A DNA stretch of 46,820 bases from Gammaproteobacteria bacterium (GTDB lineage: Bacteria > Pseudomonadota > Gammaproteobacteria > Pseudomonadales > Azotimanducaceae): the NCBI GenBank assembly GCA_026705345.1, contig JAPPAV010000078.1:1-46820 (forward strand), given 5' to 3'. Made by a program: the position numbers and the translations under genes. The notes beneath the pieces were generated by a model, which worked only from the letters and a program-made list of their open reading frames with translations, did no database searches and was not told the DNA's origin. Shown piece by piece: positions 8,845-16,959 of the stretch (positions within the stretch are counted from its first letter, which is position 1; each line of letters starts with the position of its first letter).

Positions 8845-11496
8845 CTACATCCTCCAGCTGATGACTGCGCCGATTCGCCGGGGATCGGACAGTGTTCCCA
8901 ATGGCGGATAGAGCCAGTTTGCGCCACCGTTCTGCGGGATGTATGCCACGAGGCCGATCTCGTCCATGACGTTCTGGATGAAGGCTGTTGCCGTCACATT
9001 CCCATCGGGAGCGGTCCACGTGGCGCGCAGGTCAAGGCGGTTGTAGGCACGCATGATTTGCGAATCGAGATTCTGCGCATAGGGGTACCTTTCGCCCGTG
9101 TAGTTCAACCAGCCCGACCACTGGAACGTACCCGGAACGCCGTCGAAGGAATTCTCGTAGGCCACCGTAATGGCAGCTTTGTGCGTGGGCTGCTGAGGCA
9201 GCTTGCTCCCGGTCCAGACCTTGGGTAGCTGATAGGGGCCGGTGACTTGCTGGCCCGTTTCCTCGTCGATATAGGTCCATGGCGCCACCGTCGGATTGGG
9301 ATCGGCAAAGGTCTGGGCCTCGAAGGGGCCAAGATCGGAACCGAGATAGGTGTAGAAGCCGCCAATCTTCAATTGCTCGGTGACGTAGTAGTGGCCTTCC
9401 ACCTCGAAGCCCCAGATCTTGGTGTCAGGTATGTTCGTGGTGAACTCCAGAATCGGGGAGGAGGCGGTCGGCTCCAGGCACGGTCCGGTAATCCCGCCTC
9501 CACATATGGAGAGACGGGGGTCCATGCTGGCGACGATCTGGTAGTCCTCGTAGTCCTGGAAGAAACCGGCGGCGCGCATGTTCAGTCGCTGGTCCAGGAA
9601 CAGCCCTTTGACGCCGAGCTCGTAGTTGACGAGCGTCTCTTTCTTGATTTCGGGATTGTAGCCGCTGGAGTCGTTGAATCCGCCGGCCCGGTAGCCGGTC
9701 GAGAGGCGCCCGTAGATCATGCGGTTGTCGGTCGGCTTGTACTCGACGCCGACGTTCCAGATGGGGTGGCTCCAACTGGGGCGTTGCTCGGCGCCGAGCG
9801 TCTGGGTGGGTTTCGCCGACGTGGCGTATTGAGCTACGACCGGATTCCCGCCGTAGTACGTCTCGAACTTCGACCACCAGATGAACTGGACTGTTCGCCA
9901 CTTCGTGTCCTCGGTGTAGCGTACGCCACCGGAGAGTGACCACTGCTCGCTGTAGTCGTAGGTCACGTGGGCGAAGTAGGCTTGGGTTTCCGAGGCGGAA
10001 TCCGTGCCGAAATACCACATCTGGGTATGGTCGGAACCGGTCGCACAGGAAAACTCGGTGCCTTCGTAGTCGGCCCAGGAACCGGCGAAGTCGTTGACGC
10101 AGGTGTCGTAGGTGTCGGCCATGCGCCATTCATGGGAAAAGCCGTCCGCCGAGACCGCCCAGAGATTGGTGCCCTCGTGCTCGTAGTAGCCTGCGATGAA
10201 ATTGAACTTGCCGTCGAAGTTCGAGATCAACTGGATCTCGTGCGAAGCATCCTCCATCAGGAACGGCGAGACGTTGCGCCGGTCGTCGTATACCCCGTTC
10301 GGCACCGAGGGCCCCGTCTGATTGGTAAGGTCCAAGTCGCGGGAGCCAAACTGATCGGTGGTGTTGTCGCCGTAGGTGTACTGCAGCACCAAGCCGTCGA
10401 TGATTTCGACGTCGATGTTTATGGTCCAGGCATCTCTCGTGACGTTCTTGATGCCCGGACGGTTCAGGTTCACCTCGTTCTTCAGCTCGTCGCAGAGGTT
10501 GGCGATGACGCCGCCGCAATCCTCCACTGCGGGCGCTGGTTCCGTATAGCCATACCAGATGTTCTCCGGTTCATCGAAGGTCCCCTCGCAGAAGTACGGC
10601 ACGCCGTTGATGGTGCCCGTCAAGGTGTTCTCGGTGATGTCGTTGAACGCGTCGGCGGCAAAGTTCGCGGCGCCATCGCAGATCCAGGGCCGATCCCTTG
10701 GTGGATCGAAGAGGCTCAAGTTCGTTCTCGGTACGCCGGTGTCGCGCGTGTGGGCATAGCGCACGTTCACATCGAACCGATCCCACTGGAAGCGCAACTG
10801 GGGCGAGTAGGACACCTCGTCGGGTACGTCGTAGTCGCCGCCCAAGCCGATGTTCTTCTGGGCGCCGTCGCCCGTGTAGAGACCCCAGGTGAGTCGAAAC
10901 ATCAAGGGGCCAAACAGCTTCCCGCCGAAAGCGAGGTTGTAACGCTGGGTGGCCTGGTCGGTAAACTCGCCCAACACCTGGGCGTCCCATTCGGCCGACG
11001 GTTTCCTGGTTATGTAGCTGATGGACCCGGCGATGGAGTTCTTTCCGTTGAGCGTCCCCTGGGGACCGCGTGCCACCTCCACCCGTTCGACGTCGAACAG
11101 GTTTGGGGCAACACCGGTCGCGGTGCGGCTGTAGACGCCGTCCACGTAGGTGGCGACGCCCATGTCCATGTGGTTCGCGCCCGCCACCCGCGTGCCGATC
11201 CCCCGAATGACCGTGCCCTGGCCGGTCTGTTCCTCGCTGTACCCGAACTGCAGCCCGGGGGTGAGCGCCTCGAGATCCTGTTCGTCGACGATCCCGAGCT
11301 CTTCGATCGCGGAGGAGTCGAACGCGCTGATCGTCAACGGAACTTCGTTGATGTTCTCCGCGCGCCGCTCAGCGGTGACCACGATCACTTCGATCAAATC
11401 GTCCTGCTCCGACTCCTGCCCGTGGACCTGAATGAAGCCGCCGAAGGCCAGAAAGGTACCGGCCAACAACAGCAGGGCGTGTCTCCCCTTCATCAT
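8845..11496 (-). CDS. TonB-dependent outer-membrane receptor
   Basis: 883 residues from ATG 11496 (a second ATG follows immediately). A signal peptide (about residues 1-26, ending near VHG) precedes an IEVIVVTAERR segment of the TonB-box type, the plug domain (about 50-170, with RGPQGTLNGKNSIAG) and a 22-strand-type barrel. The extreme C-terminus, AVISWRM, is not the classical terminal Phe. By family it imports a large or scarce nutrient such as a siderophore or glycan, using TonB energy; the specificity cannot be read. It diverges from the ThDP enzyme at 11699. The stop TAG is part of a hairpin-repeat stub. Confidence 0.9.
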   Translation of the reverse strand: MMKGRHALLLLAGTFLAFGGFIQVHGQESEQDDLIEVIVVTAERRAENINEVPLTISAFDSSAIEELGIVDEQDLEALTPGLQFGYSEEQTGQGTVIRGIGTRVAGANHMDMGVATYVDGVYSRTATGVAPNLFDVERVEVARGPQGTLNGKNSIAGSISYITRKPSAEWDAQVLGEFTDQATQRYNLAFGGKLFGPLMFRLTWGLYTGDGAQKNIGLGGDYDVPDEVSYSPQLRFQWDRFDVNVRYAHTRDTGVPRTNLSLFDPPRDRPWICDGAANFAADAFNDITENTLTGTINGVPYFCEGTFDEPENIWYGYTEPAPAVEDCGGVIANLCDELKNEVNLNRPGIKNVTRDAWTINIDVEIIDGLVLQYTYGDNTTDQFGSRDLDLTNQTGPSVPNGVYDDRRNVSPFLMEDASHEIQLISNFDGKFNFIAGYYEHEGTNLWAVSADGFSHEWRMADTYDTCVNDFAGSWADYEGTEFSCATGSDHTQMWYFGTDSASETQAYFAHVTYDYSEQWSLSGGVRYTEDTKWRTVQFIWWSKFETYYGGNPVVAQYATSAKPTQTLGAEQRPSWSHPIWNVGVEYKPTDNRMIYGRLSTGYRAGGFNDSSGYNPEIKKETLVNYELGVKGLFLDQRLNMRAAGFFQDYEDYQIVASMDPRLSICGGGITGPCLEPTASSPILEFTTNIPDTKIWGFEVEGHYYVTEQLKIGGFYTYLGSDLGPFEAQTFADPNPTVAPWTYIDEETGQQVTGPYQLPKVWTGSKLPQQPTHKAAITVAYENSFDGVPGTFQWSGWLNYTGERYPYAQNLDSQIMRAYNRLDLRATWTAPDGNVTATAFIQNVMDEIGLVAYIPQNGGANWLYPPLGTLSDPRRIGAVISWRM

Positions 11497-11531
11497 CGAT
11501 TACCCTCAAATCGTGTGCCTAGACTCTGCGT

Positions 11532-11549
11532 AGATCGCGAACGCGATCT
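11532..11549. promoter_or_regulatory. Perfect 8-bp inverted repeat upstream of the TonB receptor
   Basis: AGATCGCG, two bases, CGCGATCT; it ends 36 nt upstream of the receptor start. A TTGACA-like hexamer on the minus strand lies at 11586-11591, though no good -10 is spaced to it. The repeat could be a repressor site or a hairpin in the 5' leader. Confidence 0.4.
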
Positions 11550-11698
11550 CGCCCAATAGCAACGTTGAATTGTCCGCCAACGGCTTGTCAAGGCGTGTCG
11601 ATGGCAAGCCGGTTCGGAGATACCCCCATTTGATCCGGCAACGCCTCGCCGAGCGCCGGTCGAGTAAGATGGCGCGTTTTGACTGAGCGGAGCACCGC

Positions 11699-13339
11699 AT
11701 GAACAGCGTCGAGTACGTCGCCAAGATTCTCAAGGAGGAGGGTGTCACCTGGATGTCCTGCTACCCGTCCAATCCGATGATCGAGGCGGTGGCGAAGGAG
11801 GGTATCCGACCCGTGGCGTTCCGCCACGAGCGGGGTGCGGTGATGGCGGCGGACGGCTATTCCCGGCTCTCCGACCGCAAACGCTTCGGCGTCGTTGCGG
11901 TGCAATCACAGGCCGGCGCCGAGAACTCCGTTGGCGGGCTTGCCCAAGCCAACGCCGACAACGTGCCGATCCTCGCGCTGCCCGGCGGCAATCCGTTGGA
12001 CATGCTGTTCGTGAGACCCAATTTCTTCGCGGCGAGAACCTGGGAACGCGTCCTCAAGCGCGCCGAAGTCATCACCCGGGCGGATCAGACCGGCAACATC
12101 ATGCGTCGGGCGTTCCACGCACTGCGTTCCGGCAGGCCGGGACCGGTCCTCGTGGAGATGCCCGGCGATGTGTGCGGGCAGCCCGTTCCCGACAACGCGC
12201 CCGCCTATGCATCGCCCAGTCCAGCACTCTATGCGCCTTCGGCCGGTGCTGTTTCAGACGCCGCGAAAAAACTCGTCGCAGCCGAAGAGCCGCTGATCTG
12301 GGCCGGTGCGGGCGTGATGTCCGCCGACGCCACCGGGGAACTCCGGACCCTCGCGGACCTGCTCGACGTGCCGGTGTACACGTCGATGCCCGGCAAATCC
12401 GCGTTCGACGAACGCCACCCGCTGTCGGTGGGGGCGGGCGGATCGACGGTCGCGGGACCGGCCCGGCAGTGGCTCGATGCCTGCGACGTGCTGTTCGCGG
12501 TGGGTACTTCGCTGACCGCGACGCCCTACGGCCAGCGCTTCTCCCGGGATAAGTTCCTGATCCACTCGGTGATCGCCGACGAGGAAATCAACAAGGACAC
12601 GGCGGCCGACATCGGTCTGGTCGGCGATGCCAAGCTGACCCTCGAGGCCATGATCGACGCCGTCAAAGGGCTGATCGGCGAGTCGGGCCGCGACACCGGT
12701 GCCAAGGCCCGCGTCAAAGCAGCCCGCGAGGCCTGGTTGACCCAGTGGCAGCCGTACCTCACCAACGACGACGGCCCGCTCTCGCCGTACCGGGTGATCC
12801 ACGAGATGAACCAGGTGCTCGACGGCGAAACGAGCGTCGTCACCCACGACGCCGGCGCACCCAGGGACCAGATCGTGCCGTTCTACACGGCAACCACGCC
12901 GCACAGCTACGTCGGCTGGGGCAAGACCACGCATCTCGGCTTCTCCATCCCCTTGATGATCGGCGCCAAGATGGCCGCCCCGGAGCGCATGTGCGTCAAC
13001 CTGATGGGAGACGGCGCGTTCGGCATGTCGGGTCTCGACATCGAGACCTCGGCTCGCGCCGGTATCCCGATCACCACCGTCGTGCTCAACAACGGCATCA
13101 TGGCGACCTATCCGGGCGGTTTTCCCACGGCCCGGGAGCAGTTCGGCGTCTCGCACATGCAGGGCGACTACGGGAACCTCGCGAAGGCCATGGGTGCGGA
13201 GGGCATTCACGTCGCCGAGGCGGCGGAGATGGCCCCGGCCTTGGAGAGCGCCAAGCGCTTGAACGCCGAAGGCAAGACGGTCCTGATCGATGTCAGGACG
13301 CGGGCGGAGAACTCGAGGGCACCGGCGCGGTTCGCGTAG
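11699..13339 (+). CDS. Thiamine-diphosphate-dependent enzyme (acetolactate synthase-like family)
   Basis: 546 residues. The three-domain fold of the pyruvate oxidase/acetolactate synthase superfamily is evident: an N-terminal pyrimidine domain with the activating Glu44 in FRHERGAV, a central domain, and a C-terminal diphosphate-binding domain with GDGAFG (Asp438) and Asn464-Asn465 closing the Mg-ThDP motif. The family covers decarboxylases, synthases and lyases of 2-keto acids, and the substrate cannot be assigned. FAD-binding signatures typical of true acetolactate synthase are not obvious, and no regulatory subunit gene is near. It stands alone, divergent from the TonB receptor. Confidence 0.82.
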   Translation: MNSVEYVAKILKEEGVTWMSCYPSNPMIEAVAKEGIRPVAFRHERGAVMAADGYSRLSDRKRFGVVAVQSQAGAENSVGGLAQANADNVPILALPGGNPLDMLFVRPNFFAARTWERVLKRAEVITRADQTGNIMRRAFHALRSGRPGPVLVEMPGDVCGQPVPDNAPAYASPSPALYAPSAGAVSDAAKKLVAAEEPLIWAGAGVMSADATGELRTLADLLDVPVYTSMPGKSAFDERHPLSVGAGGSTVAGPARQWLDACDVLFAVGTSLTATPYGQRFSRDKFLIHSVIADEEINKDTAADIGLVGDAKLTLEAMIDAVKGLIGESGRDTGAKARVKAAREAWLTQWQPYLTNDDGPLSPYRVIHEMNQVLDGETSVVTHDAGAPRDQIVPFYTATTPHSYVGWGKTTHLGFSIPLMIGAKMAAPERMCVNLMGDGAFGMSGLDIETSARAGIPITTVVLNNGIMATYPGGFPTAREQFGVSHMQGDYGNLAKAMGAEGIHVAEAAEMAPALESAKRLNAEGKTVLIDVRTRAENSRAPARFA

Positions 13340-13396
13340 TAGGGATCGGTTCCCGCGTCCTCAGCCAGAAAGGGCCGTTTGCCTGCGGCGTGTAGA

Positions 13397-13425
13397 TTGT
13401 ATGACGGCGTCATACATGCTATGTT
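13397..13425 (+). promoter_or_regulatory. Promoter with embedded operator for the RHH/PIN module
   Basis: TTGTAT (13397-13402), 17-bp spacer, TATGTT (13420-13425). A perfect inverted repeat, GTATGAC-GGC-GTCATAC (13399-13415), covers the end of the -35 and most of the spacer. That is where an autorepressing ribbon-helix-helix antitoxin would be expected to bind. Confidence 0.6.
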
Positions 13426-13458
13426 CGTTGGCGTGTTGGCTACGTTTGCGACTTCAAC

Positions 13459-13719
13459 GTGCGGGTTAATGCAAGGCTCGATGACGAGCGAACCGAGAAG
13501 CTCAAGCAACTTCAGTCGTTGACGGGTCAGAGTGCGAGCGATGTCCTAAAGCGTGCACTTGATCTCATGTATGCACGACAGGTCACGCATGCCCGCGACA
13601 AGCTCGACGCCCTACTGTCGAGCGATTTCATCGGTTGCGCCGATGGCCCCGAGGACCTTGCCGACCACTACAAGGAATACCTGACGCGAGATTTGAACGC
13701 CAAGCATGGTGCTCGCTGA
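13459..13719 (+). CDS. Ribbon-helix-helix antitoxin
   Basis: 86 residues from GTG 13459. The N-terminal ~45 residues, VNARLDDERTEKLKQLQ followed by a helix containing SASDVLKRAL, fit the CopG/Arc ribbon-helix-helix fold. The acidic C-terminal tail would wrap the toxin. It overlaps the PIN gene by 14 nt and shares the promoter at 13397, so it is the antitoxin of a VapBC-type pair and probably represses its own operon through the inverted repeat there. GTG is the only start that places the beta-strand at the N-terminus. Confidence 0.75.
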   Translation: MRVNARLDDERTEKLKQLQSLTGQSASDVLKRALDLMYARQVTHARDKLDALLSSDFIGCADGPEDLADHYKEYLTRDLNAKHGAR

Positions 13720-14128
13720 CACCGGGTATTGGCTGGCGTTGGCCAACAAGACCGACCGGTGGCATGACGTCGCCGTGGCGGTAACGCGGCGACTTGACGA
13801 ACCTCTCGTCGTGACTTGGCCTGTGCTGACAGAAACCTGTCACCTAATGCTGTCTCGGCTCGGCACTCTGGCCGAGTTGCGGTTCGTCGAGCAGATTTCG
13901 AGGAACGTCGACATCCACGAAATCAGCAAGGAGCGCATCGAGGATGTCCGGGCGTTGATGGAGAAGTACAGCAACCTGCCCATGGATCTGGCCGATGCGT
14001 CCCTGGTCGTAGCCGCGACCGACCTGGGAGAGGGGCGAATCCTCACGACGGATCAACGCGACTTCAATGCATACCGGGGGAAGGACGCCGAACCCTTCAG
14101 CAACCTATTGGTGTGGTCCGGGACTTGA
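13706..14128 (+). CDS. PIN-domain ribonuclease toxin (VapC-type)
   Basis: 140 residues; a complete PIN domain. The acidic cluster is Asp5 (LADTGYW), Glu43 (TETCH), Asp94/Asp97 (MDLADAS) and a final TTDQRDF Asp. Family members are Mg-dependent RNases that cut tRNA or rRNA and are held inactive by the antitoxin encoded just upstream. The start ATG 13706 lies inside the antitoxin gene, consistent with translational coupling. The RNA target is unknown. Confidence 0.8.
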   Translation: MVLADTGYWLALANKTDRWHDVAVAVTRRLDEPLVVTWPVLTETCHLMLSRLGTLAELRFVEQISRNVDIHEISKERIEDVRALMEKYSNLPMDLADASLVVAATDLGEGRILTTDQRDFNAYRGKDAEPFSNLLVWSGT

Positions 14129-14129
14129 T

Positions 14130-14235
14130 TCAACCCATCCACTCCGTCGCTTCCGGTATCGGCGAATACGATGGCTCCGTCAGAGCCGTGCCGTGTCCGG
14201 CACCGTCGGCACGGCAGCCTGGATGGATGAGCGGC
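14130..14235 (-). pseudogene. Degenerate duplicate of the 3' end of the adjacent kinase gene
   Basis: About 103 nt align with the last part of the phosphotransferase gene at 14654-14758. Both start TTCAACCCATCCACTCC on the plus strand, and both encode a C-terminus ending EA-EWMG and a stop. The upstream part is scrambled or missing, so this is a remnant. It lies directly after the PIN toxin stop. Confidence 0.6.
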
Positions 14236-14277
14236 CTTACCCGATACCGAGTACGCGACAACACAGTACCGCGCGGT

Positions 14278-14562
14278 TCATGGATCGATGATCGCGTGCT
14301 TGTCCTGCGCACCCGGGAGCACCCCGCCGCTTCGCCCGGCCCCCACGAGACGGAAAATTGGATGATCGAGCGTTAGAGGCGGAATCGTGTCGACCTTGCG
14401 GGGCCTTTGGGTGTCGTCGATGGCCTTGACCGAAACCAATCGTCGGCCACCACGCAGAATGCTCTGAAGCGCACCCCGACGAATCATCCGCCAGATCGTC
14501 GATTCCGACACACCGAGGGTCGTGCCCGCTTCCGGCACGCTAATGAAATGGTCGCTGGCCAT
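14278..14562 (-). CDS. Excisionase-type HTH protein with antitoxin-like C-terminal tail
   Basis: 94 residues from ATG 14562 (GTG 14577 would add five). Residues ~5-50 match the excisionase/MerR-like winged helix: ISVPEAGTTLGVSESTIW, then a basic strand GGRRLVS. The tail has the form HPIFRLVGAGRSGG...DKH, which resembles the C-terminal wrapping segment of VapB-like antitoxins, so it may be an antitoxin whose toxin was lost. It faces the PIN toxin, but on the opposite strand and outside its operon. It lies between the kinase gene and the degenerate copy of that gene's end. An alternative role is a phage or element excisionase. Confidence 0.55.
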   Translation of the reverse strand: MASDHFISVPEAGTTLGVSESTIWRMIRRGALQSILRGGRRLVSVKAIDDTQRPRKVDTIPPLTLDHPIFRLVGAGRSGGVLPGAQDKHAIIDP

Positions 14563-14652
14563 GGGTCTTGGGTCCACGCACTCCGCGGCGGACTCTCAGG
14601 TCCCTATCACCATGTCAATCGTGTCAATGTCGTGATTGCCGGTCGTCGGCCT

Positions 14653-15618
14653 TCAACCCATCCACTCCTTCGCTTCGCGCATCGCGTAGTCGATGTCCTC
14701 GGTCAGGTCCGTGCCGTGTTCGGGACGGTCGGCCCGCCAGCCGAGGTGGACGAGCGTGCGGATCAGGAAGAAGAGCGGCAGCTTGGCGACATCGGCATCG
14801 GCGAACGGACGCCGCTCCCGATAGCCGTCGATCAAGGCAGCCTGCATGTCGTTGAACCTATCGAGGTCCCGATATCGGTAGAGCACGACCGCGAGTTCGT
14901 AGTGGTGCCAGCCGAAGCCCGAGTCGTCGAAGTCGATCAGGTGCAGGCCCTGTTTGCCGACCACGACGTTGTGCGGGTGCAGGTCCGCGTGAATGAGACT
15001 GAACGTGCTAGCCGAGTCGTCGAGCGTCGATAGCTCGTCGGCGATGGTCTGTCGGGCGTTCCCCAGCACGTCGCGCTGCGCGTCCGTAAGCTGCGGGATG
15101 TCCCAGAACGGCCCCCAGAAAGCTCCATCGCCGATGAAGCCCTCCACGTCGAAGCGGTGCCTTTGAAAGCCATTCGGCACGGTCCAGGCGGAGGACTGGT
15201 TGTGAATGGCCGCGGCGATCCGGCCGATGGCGTGGAAGTGCTCCGCGAAGGTCGACGGTTCCCGGTCCATGATGCGGCCCATCAGCTCGCCGTCCACCCA
15301 CTCGAGCAGACCGACGTGGCGCTCGCCCCCGTCCAAGGGGAGCGTGGCGTAGCCGCGGTTGTCTCGGGTGCGCACCGGCACGGGAACATCGAGTCCGGCT
15401 TCGCTTAGCGCGGCGGTCCAGACCTGCTCGGATTCGAGTTCGGCGAGCGTGTGGTAGCCGGGCCGGTGGATTCGCAGCACGTACCGTTTGCCCGGCCCAT
15501 CCACGCGGAAGGAGGCGTTCTCGCTGATCCCGATCGGTTCGATGCGTGCACCGTCCAAGTCCCACTCGGCCAATGCTCGAACCGCCAACTCGCGAAGCGC
15601 GGCGTTCACTTCAGCCAT
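14653..15618 (-). CDS. Phosphotransferase (aminoglycoside/choline/hydroxylysine kinase-like fold)
   Basis: 321 residues. The kinase-like catalytic loop is HADLHPHN (His210, Asp212) and the metal-binding motif is LIDFDDSG (Asp229); the N-terminal lobe has YVLRIHRPG. The enzyme should transfer the ATP gamma-phosphate to a small hydroxylated amine. The gene overlaps the end of a class-III aminotransferase gene by eight bases on the same strand. In known pairs and fusions of this kind, the kinase phosphorylates hydroxylysine or ethanolamine and the PLP partner eliminates the phosphate. That pairing supports amino-alcohol catabolism over antibiotic resistance. Confidence 0.75.
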   Translation of the reverse strand: MAEVNAALRELAVRALAEWDLDGARIEPIGISENASFRVDGPGKRYVLRIHRPGYHTLAELESEQVWTAALSEAGLDVPVPVRTRDNRGYATLPLDGGERHVGLLEWVDGELMGRIMDREPSTFAEHFHAIGRIAAAIHNQSSAWTVPNGFQRHRFDVEGFIGDGAFWGPFWDIPQLTDAQRDVLGNARQTIADELSTLDDSASTFSLIHADLHPHNVVVGKQGLHLIDFDDSGFGWHHYELAVVLYRYRDLDRFNDMQAALIDGYRERRPFADADVAKLPLFFLIRTLVHLGWRADRPEHGTDLTEDIDYAMREAKEWMG

Positions 15619-16882
15619 GGAGTTCTTGCATCGTCTCCGAGAGGGCGTGCGCGAAGGTGTCGGCGTTGTCCTTCGAGAACACCAGCGGCGGGCGGAGCTT
15701 CAGGACGTTGCCAAGGGAACCGGCACTGCCGGCGAGTATTCCCTTGTCCTTGAGACGATTGACGACCGCAGCGACCCCGGCGCGGTCCGGCTCCTTGGAG
15801 ACTCGGTCCTGGACCCAGTCCACGCCGAGAGCGAGCCCGTGGCCGCGGACATCGCCCATGCATTCGTAGTCAGCCTGCAATTCGACGAGCGCCCGCCGGA
15901 GGTGCGCGCCCGCCGCCAGGACGTTGTCGACTAGCCGCCGCTCCTCCAGTTCGTCGAGCACCGCCATGCCCACCGCGGCTTGCAGGGGCGACGACGCGAA
16001 GGTGTTGAAGTAGCCCGTCTTCTCGCGGAAGGCGTCGACGAGTTCGGGACGCGCGACGACGCCGGCGAGCGGAAGCCCGGCACCCATGGGTTTGCCCATG
16101 GTCACGATGTCCGGCGCGAAACCGGTCGTCTCGTAGCCCCACCAGTTGCCGCTGCGGCAGAAGCCGGCCTGCACCTCGTCGGCGATGAACACGCCACCGG
16201 CGTCGCGCACGAGTTCGGCGGCCCGGGCCATGAAGCCGGCGGGAATGTCGGGGATCCCTTCGTTGAAAAGAAGCGAACACAGGAACATGCCGGCGAACGG
16301 AATGTCGCGGTTGGCGAAGTCCGTGATCGCGCTGTGCACCTCCTCGAGATAGAGCTCGGTGAGTTGAGCTTCCGAGGCTGACTCGTCGAGCGGGCGGTAG
16401 CGCTGCGGGTGGGGGATCGTCCGAATCTCCGGGCTGTTTGCCGCCCCGCGCCGGGACAGCCGTCGCACCTCCGTGCTGTTGCCGTGGTACCCGGCGTCCG
16501 AACAGATGATGCCTATCCCGCCGGTTGCTGCCCGGGCCATGAGAAGGGCGATTTCGCTCGCCTCGGTGCCCGTGCAGCAGAATACGGCACGGCTGAGCGA
16601 CTCGGCGTGCAGACCGGTCAGGCGCTCGGCGTAGTCCAGGATGCCTTCGTGCAGATAACGGCTATGAACGTTCAAGGTGGCCGCCTGGGTCTGCATCGCG
16701 GCGACGACCCGGGGGTTCGCGTGCCCGACGCAGGGCACGTTGTTGTACATGTCCATGTATTGTTTTCCGGATGCGTCGGTGAGCCAGACACCCTCGCCGC
16801 GGACGATATGCACGGGCTCGGCGTAAAAGAGCGGCATCCGCTGGCCGAGAAGACGCTCGCGGCGTTGGAGGAGGGCGTTCAT
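15611..16882 (-). CDS. Class-III PLP aminotransferase-fold enzyme, candidate phospho-lyase
   Basis: 423 residues. PLP lysine is Lys264 in VTMGKPMGAG; the aspartate motif is FIADEVQAGF. The N-terminal text (GHANP, then HSRYLHEGILDYAERL) is close to the eukaryotic AGXT2L proteins, which are ethanolamine-phosphate and phosphohydroxylysine phospho-lyases rather than true transaminases. Together with the overlapping kinase gene this suggests a two-step route: phosphorylate a hydroxyamine, then eliminate phosphate and ammonia. A conventional omega-transaminase cannot be excluded. The start, ATG 16882, faces the divergent PhyH gene. Confidence 0.78.
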   Translation of the reverse strand: MNALLQRRERLLGQRMPLFYAEPVHIVRGEGVWLTDASGKQYMDMYNNVPCVGHANPRVVAAMQTQAATLNVHSRYLHEGILDYAERLTGLHAESLSRAVFCCTGTEASEIALLMARAATGGIGIICSDAGYHGNSTEVRRLSRRGAANSPEIRTIPHPQRYRPLDESASEAQLTELYLEEVHSAITDFANRDIPFAGMFLCSLLFNEGIPDIPAGFMARAAELVRDAGGVFIADEVQAGFCRSGNWWGYETTGFAPDIVTMGKPMGAGLPLAGVVARPELVDAFREKTGYFNTFASSPLQAAVGMAVLDELEERRLVDNVLAAGAHLRRALVELQADYECMGDVRGHGLALGVDWVQDRVSKEPDRAGVAAVVNRLKDKGILAGSAGSLGNVLKLRPPLVFSKDNADTFAHALSETMQELHG

Positions 16883-16959
16883 TGCGTCGAGATCCTGTCG
16901 AAGACGTGGAGGCGCTGGCGCGGTGGACGTTGGGTATATTACAGGCCGGAGGAGAAACC

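Noticed and set aside
8409-8927. Minus-strand open frame across the repeat cluster
   Set aside because: Its translation is made mostly of the hairpin repeats (recurring GQAPPLRG and DGLVPS-type strings), so it is not a gene.
9967-11559. Long open frame antisense to the TonB receptor
   Set aside because: High-GC codon bias on the receptor strand produces stop-poor antisense frames; the translation has no recognisable domain and the receptor frame is complete.
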